Assembly (NCBI GenBank): GCA_002364215.1
Contig: DEXQ01000008.1
Location: 430,238 to 494,237 of the forward strand
Origin: Aequorivita sp. UBA3180
Lineage (GTDB): Bacteria; Bacteroidota; Bacteroidia; Flavobacteriales; Flavobacteriaceae
Direction: 5' to 3'
Length of the DNA stretch: 64,000 nucleotides
Both the position numbers and the translations under genes were made by a program. The notes under the pieces are model-generated. The model did not search any database. It worked only from the letters and a program-made list of their open reading frames with translations, and was not told where the DNA came from. Of the stretch, positions 15,917 through 26,297 are shown piece after piece (the first letter of the stretch is position 1; every line of letters starts with the position of its first letter).

Positions 15917-17884
15917 ATGAAATTAAAATCCTTTTTTAAGCAGTGCCATGAAAAGGAAGTCTTTAAAATGTTGTCCATTTATATAGTATCTGCATGGGTA
16001 ATTTTGCAGGTACTTTCCATTACTTGGCAACCTTTGGGGCTTCCCCAGAAATCTGTTGCTTTCTTAATTATCGTACTGCTGCTTTGTTTTCCCCTTTATA
16101 TATTTTTTCTATGGAAATTTCGTGTTGCGCCGCTACATAAAACGGAAACGGAAATTGACGAAAAGGAGAAGAAGAAAAGAACCGCTTTTCAAAAAATGTA
16201 TTTCTCTTCCTTGGGCATCATTACTTCTTTATGCGTAATTGCTGTTTTTCTAATAGTTAATAGGAATTTTTCACAAACAGATTCCAACATCCTTCCCAAA
16301 GTAGTAAAAAGCGATAAGATTGCAGTGCTCAAGTTTGGAAACAATACGGGCGACCCACAATATGATATAGTAAGCAAAATGGCTGCTGACTGGATTATCC
16401 ACGGTATAACCGAAAACAACGTGGCGCAAGTAATAACGCAAGATCAGGTAGATGAATACCGAAGTATTTTAAAGGGAAAGAATATCGAGGAAAATGAAAG
16501 CACCATTGTTAAGGAATACTTAAAGCCAAGTAAAATTATTTCCGGAAATTTTTTTCTGAAGAACGGAAACCTTCTTTTTCAGGGAATGCTTACTGACGGA
16601 AAGACCAACAAAACCAATATTTCTTTTAAACCCACAGAGTGTGCGGCCGAAAATCCTTTGAATTGTATTGAAGAACTTAATGAATCCATAACAGGCTATT
16701 TCATAACGGAAGATCAGAAAAAGCTGATGTTGCAGGATGCGCCTCCAAAATATGACGCCTATAAATATTTGCTTGAAGCAAAATATAGCAATGACAATGA
16801 AGAATATATCAATTTATTAAACAAAGCCATTACTGCAGATTCTACCTATTTTGAACCGAAGGTTTTGCGCGTTGCCCACTATTACAATCTTGGTGAATAC
16901 AAAACTGCAGATTCATTATTAAAGCAAATAAAGCCAGATTCCTATAGAAACAAACGGCAGTTGAACCTTTTAAATATGTACGAGGCCCTGCTAAAAGGGG
17001 AGAACCGCACGGTATATAAAACCATTTTAAAGGAGTATGAAATAGCGCCATTCGACATGCTAACCAATAAAACTGCGATGGTAATTGCGCTACAATACGT
17101 CAATAGGCCACAGGATGTGGATGCCATTTACAAAACGGTGGCTATGGACAGCATGAACCTTCAAAATTGTGCAGATTGTACCATACGTATCTACGTAAAA
17201 GCCTATGCCGATATTGAACTGGGTAAATACAGTTCGGCGATACAGCTTATGGAGAACACCCAGAAAGAGGTGGAGGCAAAGCTGTTGAACAGGCCTTTGG
17301 TAATTGCTTATATAAGGGCTGGAAAAGAGGAGAAATTGGATCAATTTTTCCGAAAAATAAATATCGTTTCAAGCCCAGCCGAGGCTCAAGAACTTTATCT
17401 GCAAGCGGGAAAGGAGTATTTGTTGAAAGGTGAAAAGGAGAAAGCCGTTGAATACTTCAATAAAATAATAAATACTGAAAAGGAAACGGTAGTCTCAAAA
17501 ATGCTGGCCGATGCTTTTTTCTATCAAGAAGAATATGAAAAAGCACAGCGTATTTTAAAAGAAGTGTATTCACAGGAGCCGGAAAACAGTGATGTTTTGG
17601 TGAAATTGGCCATTAGCAACCAAAAGATTGGAAAAGTAGCTGATGCTGAAAAAAACCTAAACACTTTGGAAAATTTACGGGCAGACCACCAGTTTGGGGA
17701 AATAGATTACGCCCTTGGTCAATATTACGCCGCAACAGATAATGAAACAGAACTATACAAACATTTGCTAAAAGCCGCAGCCAATGGACATTTGTACCAT
17801 TGGAAATTTTTTAAAAACGATCCCCAATTCATAGATTACAATAAAACAAAAGCGTTTGAGGAGGTTATGGACTTTTGGAAATAA
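15917..17884 (+). CDS. Membrane-anchored FlgO-like/TPR protein, partner of caspase protein
   Basis: 655 residues. Three membrane helices near the N-terminus (about 18-36, 47-67 and 96-115), with the KxxxxFKML...AWVILQV opening typical of the transmembrane region that precedes TolB/FlgO-like domains in adenylate-cyclase-associated TPR proteins. Residues 133-260 (DKIAVLKFGNNTGDPQYD...MAADWIIHGITENNVAQVI) form that FlgO-like domain; 280-640 are tetratricopeptide-like helical pairs (EYEKAQRILKEVYSQEP and others). No enzyme motif. The caspase/hydrolase gene follows 29 bp later, same strand. I infer a membrane sensor or scaffold that holds the caspase protein through TPR contacts. Function is not established. 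Confidence 0.75.
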   Translation: MKLKSFFKQCHEKEVFKMLSIYIVSAWVILQVLSITWQPLGLPQKSVAFLIIVLLLCFPLYIFFLWKFRVAPLHKTETEIDEKEKKKRTAFQKMYFSSLGIITSLCVIAVFLIVNRNFSQTDSNILPKVVKSDKIAVLKFGNNTGDPQYDIVSKMAADWIIHGITENNVAQVITQDQVDEYRSILKGKNIEENESTIVKEYLKPSKIISGNFFLKNGNLLFQGMLTDGKTNKTNISFKPTECAAENPLNCIEELNESITGYFITEDQKKLMLQDAPPKYDAYKYLLEAKYSNDNEEYINLLNKAITADSTYFEPKVLRVAHYYNLGEYKTADSLLKQIKPDSYRNKRQLNLLNMYEALLKGENRTVYKTILKEYEIAPFDMLTNKTAMVIALQYVNRPQDVDAIYKTVAMDSMNLQNCADCTIRIYVKAYADIELGKYSSAIQLMENTQKEVEAKLLNRPLVIAYIRAGKEEKLDQFFRKINIVSSPAEAQELYLQAGKEYLLKGEKEKAVEYFNKIINTEKETVVSKMLADAFFYQEEYEKAQRILKEVYSQEPENSDVLVKLAISNQKIGKVADAEKNLNTLENLRADHQFGEIDYALGQYYAATDNETELYKHLLKAAANGHLYHWKFFKNDPQFIDYNKTKAFEEVMDFWK

Positions 17885-17913
17885 CCCTTAAACCTTTATA
17901 AAACCATATTGCA

Positions 17914-20148
17914 ATGGCAAAACTCAAAAACGCACACGCACTATTGATTGGGGTAGGTGCCGATTTACCCGAAACCGTAACCGATGCCAAGGCGTTGTAC
18001 AAAATATTGAGCGATAAGGAACACGGCAGTTATTACAAGAAAAACATAAAAAAACTTACCGGAAAGAAAGCAACGCGCCTAGGCATCCTCAAAGCCTTTG
18101 ATGATCTGTTGGAACGAACCGATGAAGATTCCTCTGTACTGCTATTTTATTCAGGGCATGGTGGTATGTATAGCGATAATACCTTCATAAAGGATGAAGC
18201 CAAAAAGAAGCCTGAGGCCGAGAACCAAAAATATTTCCACCTGTGCCCCAATGATTATGACCCCAATAACTACAAAAACACGTGGATAAAGGCAGAAGAG
18301 ATAAAATACAAGATTTCACAATTGAAATCCAGAAGGTTGATATTCTTTTTGGACTGCTGCCACGCTGCGGGAATGACGGCTGGGGTTTCGGGCTTAAATT
18401 CTCAGCCCCGGCGTACCAATGCAGATGGTCTAGCCCAAAATTTGGACGATGGCCGTGGCATGACCATAGTTTCTGCTTGCCGGGCAGAGCAGTTGAGTGT
18501 TATTTTGGACGGTGACAAAAACAGCCTTTTCACCAAATGTATGATTGAAGTATTACGCGGAGACGCCAAATATGATGCAAGTGATCCCTTTGTACGCATA
18601 TTTGAGGTAGTACAGTACATATTTAAAAAGGTGCCAGAGATATATCCAGATCAAAACCCATACGCGAACCTTCAAGTATTTGAGGATTTTGTGGTGAGCT
18701 TTGCTTCAAAATTAATAGATGAAAATGCAGATGAAGCTGAAATTGAAGCTTTAGCAGAAGCTTCTAATACTCCTAAAAAAGAACCTGTTACAAAATTTAG
18801 GGAAACAGAAAACAGTAATAGTGCCATTCTGTTTGTGCATGGCTTTTCCGGGGATGCAGAAAACACCTTTTCGGAAGCACCAAAACTGTTGATGGCCAAT
18901 GAAGATATGGACGGTTGGGATATGTTTCCGTTAGGTTATAGCGGCAACATAGTGCCCGAAATGGGTAAGAATATCTGGGCTTGCGCAAGTGATATAAAGC
19001 GTAATTCAGACTTTTTGCTTACTTCAATAAAAAATAAGTTTTCCAAGTATAAGCGTATCGCCATTGTTGCACACGATTTGGGAGGCATAGTAGCACAGCA
19101 GGCTTTACTGGAACTTGAAAAGCATGATTTGGACAGAATAAGCCATGTGCTTTTCTTTGGAACACCCAGTAATGGTTTGCCCGAAATTGAGCTAAAAAAC
19201 TTTTTTACATATAGCGCCGAGGAAAAGGAGCTGAAGGAGGGGAGTCCCTATATGCAAAGGCTTAGAAATGCTTGGAATGGAAAATTTCAACACAAATATC
19301 CCTTTAAATTTAAGACCATTGCCGCCACAGAGGATGCGTATGTACCCATGAGCTCTAGCTTGGAGCCATTTCCGAAGGAGTTTCAAGAGGTTGTGGAAGC
19401 GGATCACTTTTCCTTGGTGCAGATTGACGACATAAATGACGATAGTTATCAGTTATTGCTGAATAGCTTAATGAACAAGAGTTTCCTCAATACATTTTCA
19501 AATAAGGAAGAAATAAATATTGCTTTAGGAGAATACAATGCTGTAATAAATTCGTTGTTACCCAACTTGAAAACCCTTGACAGCAAAGGCTTGGAGCGAT
19601 TGATGTACGCCTTGGAAGGCGCCGGGAGAGAGGATGAGGTAACAAAAATATTGGAGGAGCATCCACTGGCAAAAGATAATTCCAAATTGTTGGGTATTTT
19701 AGGAGAACGCTACAAACGCCAATACCTTAACAGTTCAAGTACAGAAGATTTAAAGAAGGCTTTAAAACATTATGTTGAAGCTCTTAAAATAGCTGAAGAA
19801 AAACAAGATTATTCCCAAATCTATTTTCACGCCATAAATCTAGCATTTTTAAACCTGCAGCAAGAAGATAAAGCAGCAATGGTAAGCTATGCAGATCAAG
19901 CATTTGAAGCCACCGAAAAAGATCCGTTTCCGAGTTTGTGGAAATTGGCGACGCTTGGGGAGTTATTTCTTTACAAGGGAGATTTTGAAAAATCTAAGGA
20001 CCATTATACAAAAGCGGCATCGATGGCCGACCTGCGCCAAAAAATTTCCATACACGCTAATGCCTATAATGCATACGTAAGCTTAATGCAGACTGATAAT
20101 CCTACTGATCCATTTATTAAGTTCTTAAAGCTTCAATTTTTAACGTAG
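17914..20148 (+). CDS. Caspase-like protease + alpha/beta hydrolase + TPR fusion
   Basis: 744 residues, three parts. (1) Residues 1-270: caspase/metacaspase-like domain (peptidase C14), with catalytic His82 in FYSGHGG and Cys149 in FLDCCHAAG. (2) Residues about 303-530: alpha/beta hydrolase, with ILFVHGFSG at 305, a VAHDLGGIVAQQALL nucleophile elbow at 395, FFGTPSNG at 414, a candidate acid Asp474 and His498. The elbow serine is replaced by Asp388, as in epoxide hydrolases and haloalkane dehalogenases, or the domain is a dead binder. (3) Residues about 590-740: TPR-like helices. No signal peptide. The gene pairs with the membrane FlgO/TPR gene. Likely a regulated proteolytic effector in stress or conflict; this is inference. 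Confidence 0.82.
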   Translation: MAKLKNAHALLIGVGADLPETVTDAKALYKILSDKEHGSYYKKNIKKLTGKKATRLGILKAFDDLLERTDEDSSVLLFYSGHGGMYSDNTFIKDEAKKKPEAENQKYFHLCPNDYDPNNYKNTWIKAEEIKYKISQLKSRRLIFFLDCCHAAGMTAGVSGLNSQPRRTNADGLAQNLDDGRGMTIVSACRAEQLSVILDGDKNSLFTKCMIEVLRGDAKYDASDPFVRIFEVVQYIFKKVPEIYPDQNPYANLQVFEDFVVSFASKLIDENADEAEIEALAEASNTPKKEPVTKFRETENSNSAILFVHGFSGDAENTFSEAPKLLMANEDMDGWDMFPLGYSGNIVPEMGKNIWACASDIKRNSDFLLTSIKNKFSKYKRIAIVAHDLGGIVAQQALLELEKHDLDRISHVLFFGTPSNGLPEIELKNFFTYSAEEKELKEGSPYMQRLRNAWNGKFQHKYPFKFKTIAATEDAYVPMSSSLEPFPKEFQEVVEADHFSLVQIDDINDDSYQLLLNSLMNKSFLNTFSNKEEINIALGEYNAVINSLLPNLKTLDSKGLERLMYALEGAGREDEVTKILEEHPLAKDNSKLLGILGERYKRQYLNSSSTEDLKKALKHYVEALKIAEEKQDYSQIYFHAINLAFLNLQQEDKAAMVSYADQAFEATEKDPFPSLWKLATLGELFLYKGDFEKSKDHYTKAASMADLRQKISIHANAYNAYVSLMQTDNPTDPFIKFLKLQFLT

Positions 20149-20483
<335 letters not shown>

Positions 20484-23400
20484 TTACTCTCTGTTAAATC
20501 TAAATATATTATCAACTAAATTCTCATCAGTTCTTGTTCCATAAGGATCAATAGCAATGTAATTGGGAATTTCGCTTACTATTAACTTAACTTCAGTGAT
20601 TTCTTTATTGATTTGATTTGACTCATAATACAATACGGAGCTACCCTCTTTAACTAATGATGGATGCGTTGTAAAGGCTCCAATTTTAATAGGTTCGTTT
20701 ATTCCTATTTGGATTATTTCTCCATTATTTATCGTTTCAAAACGCTTCGCTTTTACGGTTGCAGTAATTTCATAAGTACCATTTTCTAAGGCTACATAAG
20801 AACTCTTCACAATGCTTAAGTCATACGTTATTACTTTTTTAAACCAGTCGTCAATTAAATGATGCTGCTCTTTTGGTGTAACGTCATAAACCAAATCCAA
20901 AAATTCAATAGTATTTGCTTCCAAAGTATTACTGTTACGATATTTATCGCTTATTGTTTTTAAAACATGGTTTACTTTTTCTTCGCTGATAAGGTCTCGC
21001 AATGCGAGCATAACGTTTAATGTTTTTCCATAAGAAATATAACCTTGACCAAGTACTTTATAAACTGGTGGTTCTAGCTCACTTGCAAAAGATCTTCCTG
21101 AAAAATAACGACTTCTAGCATTTTCACTCAATTCATAAACAGCACGTTTGCCATACATTTTTTCCATGACAACGGCTTCGGTATATTTTGCAAACCCTTC
21201 TACAAAAATAGACCCACCTGCTACTGGTTTTGCAGATAGCGTATGTCCCCAATATTGATGTGCTACTTCATGGATGGTCCTTTTAGCAACCAAATTGAAA
21301 GTTTCTTCGTTTCTAACATCTGCTAAATATAATCGGTCTTCAACCATACTTATCACTCCTGGATGTGCAAAGCCTCCAAATGACCAATGTGAAGGAATTT
21401 CTGCTATTCTAACATAATCGAAAGCATAGTCTCCAAAGTTTTCCTCACAATAATCTATGGTTTTTTTGGTGCTGTTTTCAATGTCTTCAATGTTAAATGA
21501 ATGAGCTTCATCGAAATACTGCTCAATAGAAATGCCTTTGTAATCCACTTTTTTAGCTTTATAGTTTGCTGAAAAATAAGCGATCATTGGAATGACTTTA
21601 TTCTTAGTTTTATAGTGAAAGTAATTTCTATTATTTTCTGACCATTGTTTTACCAAGTTACCAGAACTCATTGCCGTTTGGTTGATACTTGTAGATACAA
21701 TAGTTTCAAAGTTTATTTTTTCATTGTTAAAATCTTCAAGAGCAATATGTTCATCTGAAATGATTTCTTCTTCACGCTTTGGCAAATTTCTCTTTTTCCG
21801 TTCTACTTTGTCAGTAATTTCTAATCCAGAGCTATAGCCCAATAGAGGTTCGAAATCTCTGTGTGTTATATAAGTACCATTATTTACAATGGTTTTGTCT
21901 TCTTCATAACCTTTAAGTTCATGTTTTAATTCAAAAATATAGCGTACAGTATCGTTGGGCTGTAACGGTTTTTCAAATTGAAATATATAAATACCATAGA
22001 CACTATTATGTGTTAATAAATTTGCATTTTCAATAGCGATGGCTTCTAAAGGAAGACGCTCCGTGACAAATACTTTTGACAAGGGCTGGTCACTTCCGTT
22101 TTTCAACATATAATCTGCTTTTATGGTATAGCGTCTACTTTCAGGAAAAATAGCAACTTCTGTTTTTCTGGATATGGCATACGGTCGCTCTAAATCTTCA
22201 TACTGTTTGAATTTTTTTTCATATTGTTCTCTAAATTCTAAATTGTCATCTGTTGTTACATAATCTGAAATGATATTCAAATTATAAAAAACCACACTTC
22301 CGAAGCTTATAAATACTATGATTAATAATGAAAAAGATACTTTTTGAAAATTTGAAAAACCACTTTTAAGTGATTTTAGTTTGGTCGGAAAATTAGACAC
22401 TACGCCTCTATTCCAAATTTTAAAAGAGACGAATACCAGCAACAATCCAAAAGATAACCAATAGATTGCCAAATGGTTAAATAGGTTTAATGCACCATAA
22501 AAACCATTCATATTAGTATAAGAAATTCTAGGCATGAACCCAAGACTTGTTAAAGGGTGTTCAAGTCCAATTGCATCAGATTTTAAACTTAACAGCACAA
22601 ACAAACCAAAAACACCCATACCTAAGTATTTGCTTTTTGCCAAACTGTTAATAAATAAACCAATCATACTAAATACAGCAAGTTGCAATCCGTAATGATA
22701 ATATAAGGATGCATATTGGCTAAACTCAAAATTTGTGTAGTTTAAGCGTACCTGAAACAGGATGCACATTATAATTCCAGTGGTAATTAAAATAACTGGT
22801 AACAATAAAATGGCAAAGAACTTAGAGAGAAAGAACACACTATTTTTTGTCGGTACGGCATCAACAATTAAGTTGAAGTTCAAGCTGCGCTCTTTCCAAA
22901 CAATTTCGGAACAATAAAAAATAATTAAAATGAGGCTAAAAAGCGTTAACGGGTTTACAATTAAACTTATGAGTTGATTTGTAAATGGATATTGACTCAC
23001 GCCATATTCTCCACCACTAATAACTGTGCTATATAATTCTGAAAACACAATAGCTAACCACATAATTAATACGGCAATAAATGGCAAACTTTTAAACACA
23101 CTTTTCAATTCTATCTTGAGCAAAGAGAAAAATGCTAGATACTGTGCTTTAAAATTATGTATTGTCTGTAAAGGGTTATACGCTATTAATAGGTTATTTT
23201 GGCTCTTTACTTTTTTGGTTTTATTTACTTTTTTAGAGATTTTTCTAAAAGAGAACAATCTGTAAGTACCAAATAAAATAGCCAAACCTACAACTATCCA
23301 AACTAATCTATTCCATAAAAACAATCCGGAAAAAGATAGTAATTGTGAGTTTTTTTGAAAAGGTGTCCAGTATTGTGTTTGTTCAAAAAAAGCAGCAATA

Positions 23401-24050
23401 CCAAATGGATCTGCAACTGCAGCAATAGCCATACTTTCTGGTGATGCTGGAACGGCTTGTGCCAATAATGGCGAATTTAGAAAGAGGGAACTTACAAAAT
23501 ATAACATATAAACAAAAACGGCACTTACATAGGTTGCAATACTATTTTTTGTTAAGGTACAAACAGAAAATATGATGGCAGAACATATAAATATGTTAGG
23601 CACTACTATATATAACCAAGGTTGTACATAAGTTAGCAATTGAAATTTGCCTAAACGTTCTGCATCTAAATCAGAAAAATAGTTTCCGAAGATATAGCCT
23701 AATATAAATGGTGTAAAAGCCAAGACACTAAAAATAAAGGTACCTATAAACCGACTCCAGAAGTAATGTGCCTTTTGTATTGAAGAACTGTAAATGAGCG
23801 ATTCCATATTATATTGCTTATCTCTAAGCATAGCACTAATGGCAAAGAACATGATGATAAAAACACTTCCTAAAGTAAACAAACTTGTGTGGAAATATAC
23901 TTGATATACAGAATTATAATTAACACCTGTTGGTGCAAACCCTTGTCTACCAACAAAAACACCCAAGCATAAAAATAGAACAGCGAACATTGGAAATGCA
24001 CGTTGTTTAAACTGATAAAAAACTTCAAATTTTAATAATTTTGTAAACAT
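20484..24050 (-). CDS. ABC transporter permease fused to M1-family aminopeptidase
   Basis: 1188 residues. Residues 1-270 and about 310-590 are two ABC-2-type permease blocks (many hydrophobic helices). From about residue 600 the chain is extracytoplasmic and ends in an M1 metallopeptidase domain with the zinc motif HEVAH (His927, Glu928, His931) and the third ligand Glu951 in VEGFAKY; the spacing is one residue longer than in aminopeptidase N. The ATPase gene lies 3 bp upstream in the same operon. Such fusions, known in Bacteroidota, are thought to export or process peptides, but substrates are unknown. Codon use and base composition are AT-richer than neighbours, which suggests transfer. Confidence 0.88.
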   Translation of the reverse strand: MFTKLLKFEVFYQFKQRAFPMFAVLFLCLGVFVGRQGFAPTGVNYNSVYQVYFHTSLFTLGSVFIIMFFAISAMLRDKQYNMESLIYSSSIQKAHYFWSRFIGTFIFSVLAFTPFILGYIFGNYFSDLDAERLGKFQLLTYVQPWLYIVVPNIFICSAIIFSVCTLTKNSIATYVSAVFVYMLYFVSSLFLNSPLLAQAVPASPESMAIAAVADPFGIAAFFEQTQYWTPFQKNSQLLSFSGLFLWNRLVWIVVGLAILFGTYRLFSFRKISKKVNKTKKVKSQNNLLIAYNPLQTIHNFKAQYLAFFSLLKIELKSVFKSLPFIAVLIMWLAIVFSELYSTVISGGEYGVSQYPFTNQLISLIVNPLTLFSLILIIFYCSEIVWKERSLNFNLIVDAVPTKNSVFFLSKFFAILLLPVILITTGIIMCILFQVRLNYTNFEFSQYASLYYHYGLQLAVFSMIGLFINSLAKSKYLGMGVFGLFVLLSLKSDAIGLEHPLTSLGFMPRISYTNMNGFYGALNLFNHLAIYWLSFGLLLVFVSFKIWNRGVVSNFPTKLKSLKSGFSNFQKVSFSLLIIVFISFGSVVFYNLNIISDYVTTDDNLEFREQYEKKFKQYEDLERPYAISRKTEVAIFPESRRYTIKADYMLKNGSDQPLSKVFVTERLPLEAIAIENANLLTHNSVYGIYIFQFEKPLQPNDTVRYIFELKHELKGYEEDKTIVNNGTYITHRDFEPLLGYSSGLEITDKVERKKRNLPKREEEIISDEHIALEDFNNEKINFETIVSTSINQTAMSSGNLVKQWSENNRNYFHYKTKNKVIPMIAYFSANYKAKKVDYKGISIEQYFDEAHSFNIEDIENSTKKTIDYCEENFGDYAFDYVRIAEIPSHWSFGGFAHPGVISMVEDRLYLADVRNEETFNLVAKRTIHEVAHQYWGHTLSAKPVAGGSIFVEGFAKYTEAVVMEKMYGKRAVYELSENARSRYFSGRSFASELEPPVYKVLGQGYISYGKTLNVMLALRDLISEEKVNHVLKTISDKYRNSNTLEANTIEFLDLVYDVTPKEQHHLIDDWFKKVITYDLSIVKSSYVALENGTYEITATVKAKRFETINNGEIIQIGINEPIKIGAFTTHPSLVKEGSSVLYYESNQINKEITEVKLIVSEIPNYIAIDPYGTRTDENLVDNIFRFNRE

Positions 24051-24053
24051 AAC

Positions 24054-24941
24054 TTATTGCATTTTTACTGAATTATTAAAAAGCATAGCGAAATAAAAAT
24101 CTTCCAAATTTGGTGTAATAGCTTCAAAACTATCTTCAGGTATATAATCTGATAGCACTCTAATTTGTGTATCACCTGCAACTAATTTTGTTGAGATGAC
24201 ATCGAATGTTTTTTTATACACTTCAATGTCCTTTTTAGGTACCATCTTTGTCCATATTTTACCTTCAATACTCGCCACTAAATCTTTCGGATTTCCCTCA
24301 GAAATAATTTCACCATTAGATAATATGGCCATTTTCGGGCATAAGTTTCTAACATCTTCTACAATGTGTGTGGATAAAATAACAATAACGTTCTCCCCTA
24401 TTTCACTCAATAGGTTTAAAAAGCGATTGCTTTCTTCTGGATCTAAGCCTGCTGTTGGCTCATCAACAATAATTACTTGCGGATTTCCTAATAAGGCTTG
24501 TGCAATCCCAAAACGTTGACGCATACCACCAGAAAATGTATACACTGATTTTTTTCTGTGTTGATACAAATTAACCTGTTGCAACAATGCTGTTACTTGC
24601 TCTTTACGTTGCTTTGTATCTAATATTCCTTTTAAAACTGCTAAATGATTTAACAATTTTTCGCACGAAATCTTTGGATACACACCAAACTCTTGTGGTA
24701 AATAGCCTAAATGTTTTCTTATATTTTCTGGTTTTTTAATGATATCAGAACCATTAAAGAAAATACTTCCAGAAGAAGGCTCTTGTAAGGATGCAATGGT
24801 TCGCATTAAGGAAGACTTACCAGCTCCATTGGCTCCTAACAAACCAAACATTCCGTTGGTAATTTCTAAATTAATGTCGTTCAATGCCCTGACACCATTA
24901 GGATAGGTCTTGCTTAAATTATTGATTTGTAACGTATTCAT
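24054..24941 (-). CDS. ABC transporter ATP-binding protein (partner of permease-M1 fusion)
   Basis: 295 residues. Walker A GANGAGKSS, Q-loop, signature FSGGMRQRFG and Walker B VIIVDEPTAG are all present, followed by STHIVEDV with the switch histidine. The C-terminal 80 residues are the extension of the CcmA/NatA-type exporter ATPases. It drives the fused permease/peptidase encoded 3 bp downstream. The divergent two-component pair starting at 25170 probably controls it, as BceRS-like or LytTR-type systems often sit beside their target transporter. Confidence 0.92.
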   Translation of the reverse strand: MNTLQINNLSKTYPNGVRALNDINLEITNGMFGLLGANGAGKSSLMRTIASLQEPSSGSIFFNGSDIIKKPENIRKHLGYLPQEFGVYPKISCEKLLNHLAVLKGILDTKQRKEQVTALLQQVNLYQHRKKSVYTFSGGMRQRFGIAQALLGNPQVIIVDEPTAGLDPEESNRFLNLLSEIGENVIVILSTHIVEDVRNLCPKMAILSNGEIISEGNPKDLVASIEGKIWTKMVPKKDIEVYKKTFDVISTKLVAGDTQIRVLSDYIPEDSFEAITPNLEDFYFAMLFNNSVKMQ

Positions 24942-25169
24942 AACTGTTGATTTTTAATTGATGTGCTGTTTTAGTTTTAATTTGTGACAAACATAAATTG
25001 AAGAAAGCCTCCTTTATAATTTATATGATGTATAACATTATAATAAAGTCATATGTAATGAAAAACAGCATCAATTCTGTTCGTGCAAAAAACAATAGCG
25101 TTGAATTGCATTTTACTAGTGTCTATCAACTTTCTTGTTAATGCAGGATTACATACATACTTTTGTTCT

Positions 25170-26297
25170 ATGGTTGAGTACATCAAAAAATACAGAGCCT
25201 TTTTAATTGCACTAATTATCATACCCATATTTTATATGTTGGATTATTTTGGTGTTATAAATGTTCCAGATGATGATCCAATTGAAGTTATATTAATCAC
25301 CCTGTTTTGGTGCTTGGCGATTGCCTTGCCTATTCATAATTACAACTATTTAAAGCGTAAAGGTGTTACCATTCTTAAGGTTATAGTGCTGATTGTTGTT
25401 TTTATCGTAGCATTAGGTGTGGATACTTTAATGGATATGCCAGATAACCCAGTGACTTTTATACTACTAATGGGGTTTTGGATAGGTGTTGTGTATTTGC
25501 TGATTCCTTCATTCATAAAAAAGTATTGGAAACTTATTGTACTTATCTATTTACCGTTATTTATTTATTTTCTTTATTTAAGGCTGTTTTCTGGTGGTTT
25601 AGAAGCCTATTTAGAAATTAAGAAAGATTATCCATTCTACGTGTTCTTTTTACCCATTCCAGTTTTATTTTTCGTTTGGGTTTATGAACAGTGGAAATGG
25701 TTTAGAGATTTAAAAGCTGAAAAATCTAAAACTGAACTTTCCCTTTTAAGAACGCAGATAAATCCTCATTTTTTCTTTAACACCTTAAATAATCTGTATG
25801 CATTAACAGTTAAAAACTCGGAGAAAGCACCAGAAGTAATTTTAAAGTTATCGGATATGATGCGATATACCATTTATGAAGGTGAAAAGGACATGGTAAA
25901 AATTAAGGACGAAATAGAATATTTAAATAATTACATTGAATTACATAAAATACGATATAAAAAGTCTGTAGAGATTACATTTAACCATGATGTGGATACA
26001 AGTTTAACTATTGCTCCTTTACTGTATATTATTCTTTTAGAAAATGCCTTCAAACATGGCATTGAAACTTTAGCTGAAAACGCTTTTATACATATTAACT
26101 TAAATGAAGAAACAGATTTCATTGTTTTTTCAATTGAAAATAATTTTGATCCTAATGAAATAAGCATATCAAACGGAATAGGATTACAAAATTTAAAAAG
26201 AAGACTATCTTTATTATATAAAAATAAACATGAATTAAAAGTGGATGTATCAAATAACCTATATAAAACAACCTTAAAGATTGCTAAACATGCTTAA
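25170..26297 (+). CDS. Sensor histidine kinase, LytS/YehU type
   Basis: 375 residues if started at the ATG at 25170 (MVEYIKKYRAFLIALIIIP); a start at 25083 would add 29 odd residues and is less likely. Six hydrophobic helices to about residue 185, then a coiled linker (DLKAEKSKTELSLLRTQ) and the His_kinase domain: phospho-acceptor in QINPHFFFNTLNNLYAL, followed by an HATPase_c domain with LLENAFKHG and GIGLQNLKRRL. It has no periplasmic sensory loop of size, so it likely senses in the membrane, perhaps through the neighbouring transporter. Overlaps the response regulator gene by 8 bp. Confidence 0.9.
   Translation: MVEYIKKYRAFLIALIIIPIFYMLDYFGVINVPDDDPIEVILITLFWCLAIALPIHNYNYLKRKGVTILKVIVLIVVFIVALGVDTLMDMPDNPVTFILLMGFWIGVVYLLIPSFIKKYWKLIVLIYLPLFIYFLYLRLFSGGLEAYLEIKKDYPFYVFFLPIPVLFFVWVYEQWKWFRDLKAEKSKTELSLLRTQINPHFFFNTLNNLYALTVKNSEKAPEVILKLSDMMRYTIYEGEKDMVKIKDEIEYLNNYIELHKIRYKKSVEITFNHDVDTSLTIAPLLYIILLENAFKHGIETLAENAFIHINLNEETDFIVFSIENNFDPNEISISNGIGLQNLKRRLSLLYKNKHELKVDVSNNLYKTTLKIAKHA

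Noticed and set aside
25083..25169. 29-residue N-terminal extension of the histidine kinase
   Set aside because: Non-conserved-looking sequence, and the ATG at 25170 gives the usual short cytoplasmic start before the first helix.
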